From Callipepla californica brunnescens (lineage: Eukaryota; Chordata; Aves; Galliformes; Odontophoridae), in NCBI GenBank assembly GCA_023055505.1, contig JALIRH010000007.1, positions 28,377,720 through 28,441,719 of the forward strand: a stretch of 64,000 bases of DNA. The letters are read 5' to 3'. Each line of letters opens with the position of its first letter. Within the stretch, counting starts at the first letter, position 1. Positions 60,580 through 64,000 of the stretch are shown here, piece after piece. The notes under the pieces are model-generated. The model was not told the DNA's origin. It worked only from the letters and a program-made list of their open reading frames with translations, and did no database searches. Made by a program: the position numbers and the translations under genes.

Positions 60580-60830
60580 ACCACTCCCGATGGGGTGCTA
60601 CAGAGTCTGCCGATCCTCCTGCTCCTGCTCCTGCTCCTACCCCTGCTCCTGCTGGCCGCGGAGCCGCCGGGCTCCGGGGCCGAGAGCGAGCGGGTGGAGC
60701 CGGGTGAGGCGGGGCCGCATCCCCCCGCTGCAGCTCGTGGTTTGGCTGTGGGGCGGGCGATGCGGTTCCCTGCGCTCTCACCGCGGGGACCCCATAAGTA
60801 GCGAGCCCCAGCTCTTGGCGAGGGCACCTT
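60580..60830 (+). promoter_or_regulatory. SPACA1: CpG island over SPACA1 exon 1
   Basis: GC-rich block with about 22 CpG dinucleotides over 60611-60830, spanning the first coding exon and the start of intron 1. It is the expected position of the promoter and transcription start. No TATA box is apparent just upstream, as is usual for CpG-type promoters. Confidence 0.65.
60590..60703 (+). CDS. SPACA1: SPACA1 exon 1 (signal peptide), start codon frame disturbed
   Basis: First coding exon of the sperm acrosomal membrane protein SPACA1, a type I membrane glycoprotein of the inner acrosomal membrane needed for acrosome shaping and egg fusion in mammals. The frame from about 60593 reads a leucine-rich signal segment (SLPILLLLLLLLPLLLLAA), then an acidic, proline-containing stretch (EPPGSGAESERVEPG), and runs into a good donor, G/GTGAGG, at 60703/60704, phase 1. 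This joins in frame to exon 2, which carries the family motif. Oddly, this frame contains no ATG: the upstream stop is at 60487-60489 and the best ATG (60590) is one base out of frame. One extra G in the run 60592-60595 would put it in frame. Alternatives are a non-AUG start, an unseen upstream exon, or a damaged gene. The identification rests mainly on exon 2. Confidence 0.7.
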
Positions 60831-63694
60831 CCCCTGGGGTCACTGCCACGGCCTGGTGCTGCCTGCTGGCTTCTGTGGGCGTTTATCAGAGTATCCTGCG
60901 TGTATTCTGTGATGCGGCTTGTAATTAAAATGGTGTCTAACGGCAAAGATTTCTGTTCTACATAGGTTTTACAAGGCTTCCGAATGCAGAGAGGCATACA
61001 GGCTGCCTTTGCTGTGCTGGTGCTAATTGCAGCCCCCTGACAGGAATGCAAATGCAGTTCCTCAGCACGTTCTTATCTCAGCATGTGTGGGATTTACATA
61101 TATAACTCCTATTAATGCTAATGGCAGCTATATCCATAGTTCTCTGTACAGAGCTGACGCTATATTTTTATCTGAACTTGACGCAACTGGAAACAGACAG
61201 AGAATTGGAAAGATGGGTCGTTTCTTAGGGAAGCTCTCTTAAAATTTAGGCTCATTTTACATGGAGAGGAAGATGCACAAACTTTGCATTGTAATACTGG
61301 CATGGAAGGTTCATGATATTCGGACCAAAAGTACCATCTATTCCAGAAAATGATCAGCAAATCTGATCCTGTTTCTCATAATTTTTCTTTCTGTTGTTTT
61401 TTAAATTTCATGTAATCAGAAATTGAATCAGAAATCTGTACCAGTGATTCCTGAATGACTTGTTAATAGAACCAACCAGCTTTTAAAGCTTGGATGTGTG
61501 CAGAAGCTTACTGGGCGTGTTTTTACTTAGACAGTATGGCATCTTTTTTTTAATTTAGATCTATTGTCCATCAGTTCATTACTCTAATTCTCTGGCAGAA
61601 GAGTAATGGTTGTATGTTACAGTGCTCCTGGAGCCAGAAGCATCCTAAAATGGCACTGTGGTTGGTATCTTCCTCTATAATCAGAAGACATTTGCTTTTG
61701 CTGGCAGCAAAATCCCTTGGCCTTTTAACAGTAATACCTGAAGGTAATTGTCCCCACTTGTTTAAAAGATTTAAAAGTTTTTTTTCTTCTTTTTTCCCCA
61801 CTTTGTGTCTTGATAGCAAATGACATCTGTTTTCAGATACAACATCCTACCTAGCTATCCTTAAATTATCAAGTCAAAACTGAATGCCTACTTCTAGGGC
61901 AGAAGTTAGGGGATTTTCATAACCGGATACAAAGAATCAGAAATCTGCTGAGACACTTTCTCCACCTGAAACTGTCCTATCCCTGCCTCCCGTTCATTTT
62001 TGCACAGTTAGGCTCATTCTGCACACAAATAAGCGTATCTCATGTTGTACCAAGGACTGTGTTTAGACTGTAGGCATGGTCCTTAAGTTCCCTTCCTTTG
62101 CTGTGGTGCTGTGATGGTTGTGAGACAAGCCTGTTGGATGACTCTCCCATTAATTTAATAAAGCTATGGGAAGGATGATAGTATGCCTGAGGTGGTAACT
62201 ATCTTCTGAAGAAGTGATTATTTTTCAAAGCTCATTAGATACAGTGTTTGAATCTACCCAAGCTGTTTTACAAGTGGTCTCCATTTTCAAATGATTTTAA
62301 GTCTTATATTTTCCCAAGGTTGGAGTCTTACTTTAGCATTCAGCTGGGTAGTTAAGTTATTGTTTAAGGATTGTTGTGTGTAAGCTAGAAGGCTGTTCTG
62401 ATGAGCACATTTTATATGCTGAAATAAATGTCAAAACCATAGAGACAGTTAGAGATAACAGAAGAATAAGATTTTGATGGCTCATTTGTAATGCTGGGAA
62501 AAAAGAGTCCAGTATCGGTTTATCATTGTGGAGAATTCAGTGTGCTGCTATACTGTAAATCCTTTACAGTGGATGAATAAATGTATTTGTATACCACTGA
62601 CTCCAAGAGAAATGAAACTGTTACTTTCAACCTGAGAAATTTAAAGTTTAAGTCAGTGTGCAGAAAATGTAAATGTTACCCAAAGATTTAAAAGCAAGAA
62701 GTGATATATAAACTTGCAATGCTACACTGAAATAACATTTCGTAAACATAAATCTTCAATATAAAAAAACTGAGAGACAGTGAAAGCAAATTTACATTAG
62801 TATTTGTTATCAGAAAAAAATAATCTGAGTAGGCTGGACTGGCAACGTAGACTTGTAAAAACAGTCATAGTGACTTGTCTGTTCTCTCCGCGTTTGGAAG
62901 AACTAGAAAGACCTATTGCTCGTTTAATGACTAATTTCCAAAGGTGCATCACTAAGTTAGTGTCTTGATGGAACAATTACTGTGTCTCAGTATCTTTATA
63001 AACAAACATTCAAATTGCGTGCTATTAGGAATAAAATACATAATCCAGATTTGAATCCCAGATGGAGGGAAGAACCTTTTGCTTCTGTACATTCTGTGAA
63101 ACCCATTCTGTAACCTTAAAGTATCATGAATAATGGAAGGGACCCAAGCACAGTGATTAAAATGCCCTGTACCTAATTAAAACACTGTACCTGGTTGACT
63201 CATCTTTGTGCTAGCTGTCTAAACCTGACCTTGAAGAGTGATGGGGAAAAAATCATGTGGGAAGGCTTATGTTATCCAAAAGCCAAACCAAGCCAAAACA
63301 ACAAAAAAAGAAAAAGCAACAAGGAAATGAGTTGACTGAATATAATTTAATGAAAATTTTCCTTAACTTTCATTTCAGGGAGGACCTATAATTTGCATAG
63401 AACCTAGACATTGCATTTTCCTGAGCATTCAGTGGGCTAATTTAACATCATAAGTTGTTTCATAAGTAAAGTACATTTTTCCCTTTTAACAAATCATCTT
63501 AAGGTTTAAGTATGAATGCTATTCACACTAGATTTTATGAACTATATTTCAAAAATGTGTTGTTCTTCTGGTGCAAAAATGTTGGCAAATCTTGCATTTC
63601 AACTAAAAAGTAATAAAGGAATGAGTTGGCTGTTATTTGGGCGTTTCTACCCCTGCCATTGTATTAGAGATGTAACTTTAGGCTTTGTGTTCAG
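60704..63694 (+). other. SPACA1: SPACA1 intron 1
   Basis: Inferred intron of 2,991 bp between donor GTGAGG and acceptor ttgtgttcag. It is AT-rich after the CpG island and shows no CR1 copy or other gene. A small palindrome, ACTGTAAA/TTTACAGT, lies near 62552-62570. Confidence 0.7.
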
Positions 63695-63751
63695 GTCTGA
63701 ATGCCCTTGAGTCCACAGAACTAGAATTTGGAGAATGCACAGTTACATGTG
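63695..63751 (+). CDS. SPACA1: SPACA1 exon 2
   Basis: A 57-bp exon, phase 1 at both ends, between acceptor ttgtgttcag and donor G/GTAAGT. Joined to exon 1 it encodes GLNALESTELEFGECTVTC and the first base of a following glycine codon. The core EFGECTVTCG corresponds to the conserved cysteine motif EFGxCTVTCG that starts the extracellular domain of mammalian SPACA1. The linker between signal peptide and this motif is much shorter than in mammals, which have a long acidic region there. Later exons (rest of the ectodomain, transmembrane segment, cytoplasmic tail) are outside the window. The identification comes from motif memory, not a search. Confidence 0.8.
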
Positions 63752-64000
63752 GTAAGTAGCAAAGCAGATGAATAAAACATATTGTCATTTGCTTTTGGGG
63801 GAAAAAAAAGTGCTAACTGTAGCAATTTAGCAGTTGTGATTTGCATGCCCCTGTTCACCTCTCATTGATTTCAATTGCCAATAACTATAATTAACAAAAG
63901 CAATCAGGCTGATTGTCATTAGAAGTTTAGGTCAGATCTGTTGTTTTATTAAATTCGCAGCCTGCAAGCTCCTATTTTAAACCAGTTCCCTACGTTTATT
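63752..64000 (+). other. SPACA1: Start of SPACA1 intron 2
   Basis: Follows the GTAAGT donor. It is AT-rich with no further exon before the window ends. Confidence 0.65.

Noticed and set aside
60410..61051. 213-codon minus-strand open frame across the SPACA1 promoter
   Set aside because: It lies antisense to exon 1 and the CpG island, is rich in A, G, P and R as expected from GC-rich sequence, and has no recognised domain.
1..64000. Bacterial-type features (operons, CRISPR, prophage) or a complete retrovirus
   Set aside because: No spaced identical repeats, no long terminal repeats and no long intact viral-type frames are visible. The CR1 repeats and spliced exons show vertebrate nuclear DNA.

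Overview
This window looks like vertebrate nuclear DNA from a bird. The interspersed repeats I can recognise are almost all CR1 LINE fragments, many ending in the typical CR1 3' terminus (a gatgatct/ttccaacc motif and an ATTCTGTG-like tail). I see no mammalian SINEs, no operons and no bacterial gene organisation. Long tracts are AT-rich, unique, intron- or desert-like sequence. The species cannot be fixed from the sequence alone; a galliform would fit.

The only protein-coding gene I can support lies at the right edge, on the + strand. A CpG-rich exon 1 (about 60590-60703) encodes a leucine-rich signal peptide and ends at a GTGAGG donor. An intron of 2,991 bp follows. A 57-bp exon 2 (63695-63751) has good splice sites and encodes a peptide ending EFGECTVTCG. 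This matches the EFGxCTVTCG core of SPACA1, a sperm acrosomal membrane protein. The remaining exons lie beyond the window. In mammals SPACA1 sits between AKIRIN2 and CNR1, so the roughly 60 kb upstream is most simply read as the long AKIRIN2-SPACA1 intergenic region. In this copy the signal-peptide frame has no in-frame ATG; a single missing G in a G-run would explain it.

Layout. 1-4.6 kb: unique sequence with a doubtful decayed coding segment near 0.8-1.3 kb. 4.6-5.7 kb: CR1. 7.4-8.0 kb: possible old CR1 and a TA microsatellite. 10.1-11.6 kb: the longest CR1, antisense, with a decayed reverse transcriptase. 15.8-21.1 kb: several CR1 pieces, an 81-bp near-perfect hairpin at 17.1 kb, and an isolated CpG island at 18.8-19.2 kb. 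21.4-21.66 kb: a two-copy tandem duplication. 24.5-29.1 kb: short CR1 pieces. 29.6 kb: a palindromic MITE-like element. 29.8-40.3 kb: unique desert. 40.3-41.2 kb: two CR1 fragments in opposite orientation. 41.2-60.5 kb: unique desert with a CR1 tail at 51.6 kb, a possible hAT end at 53.5 kb and candidate conserved elements. 60.5-64 kb: 5' end of SPACA1.

The other open reading frames are short, lack splice context or family similarity I can recognise, and look like chance openings or repeat shadows.
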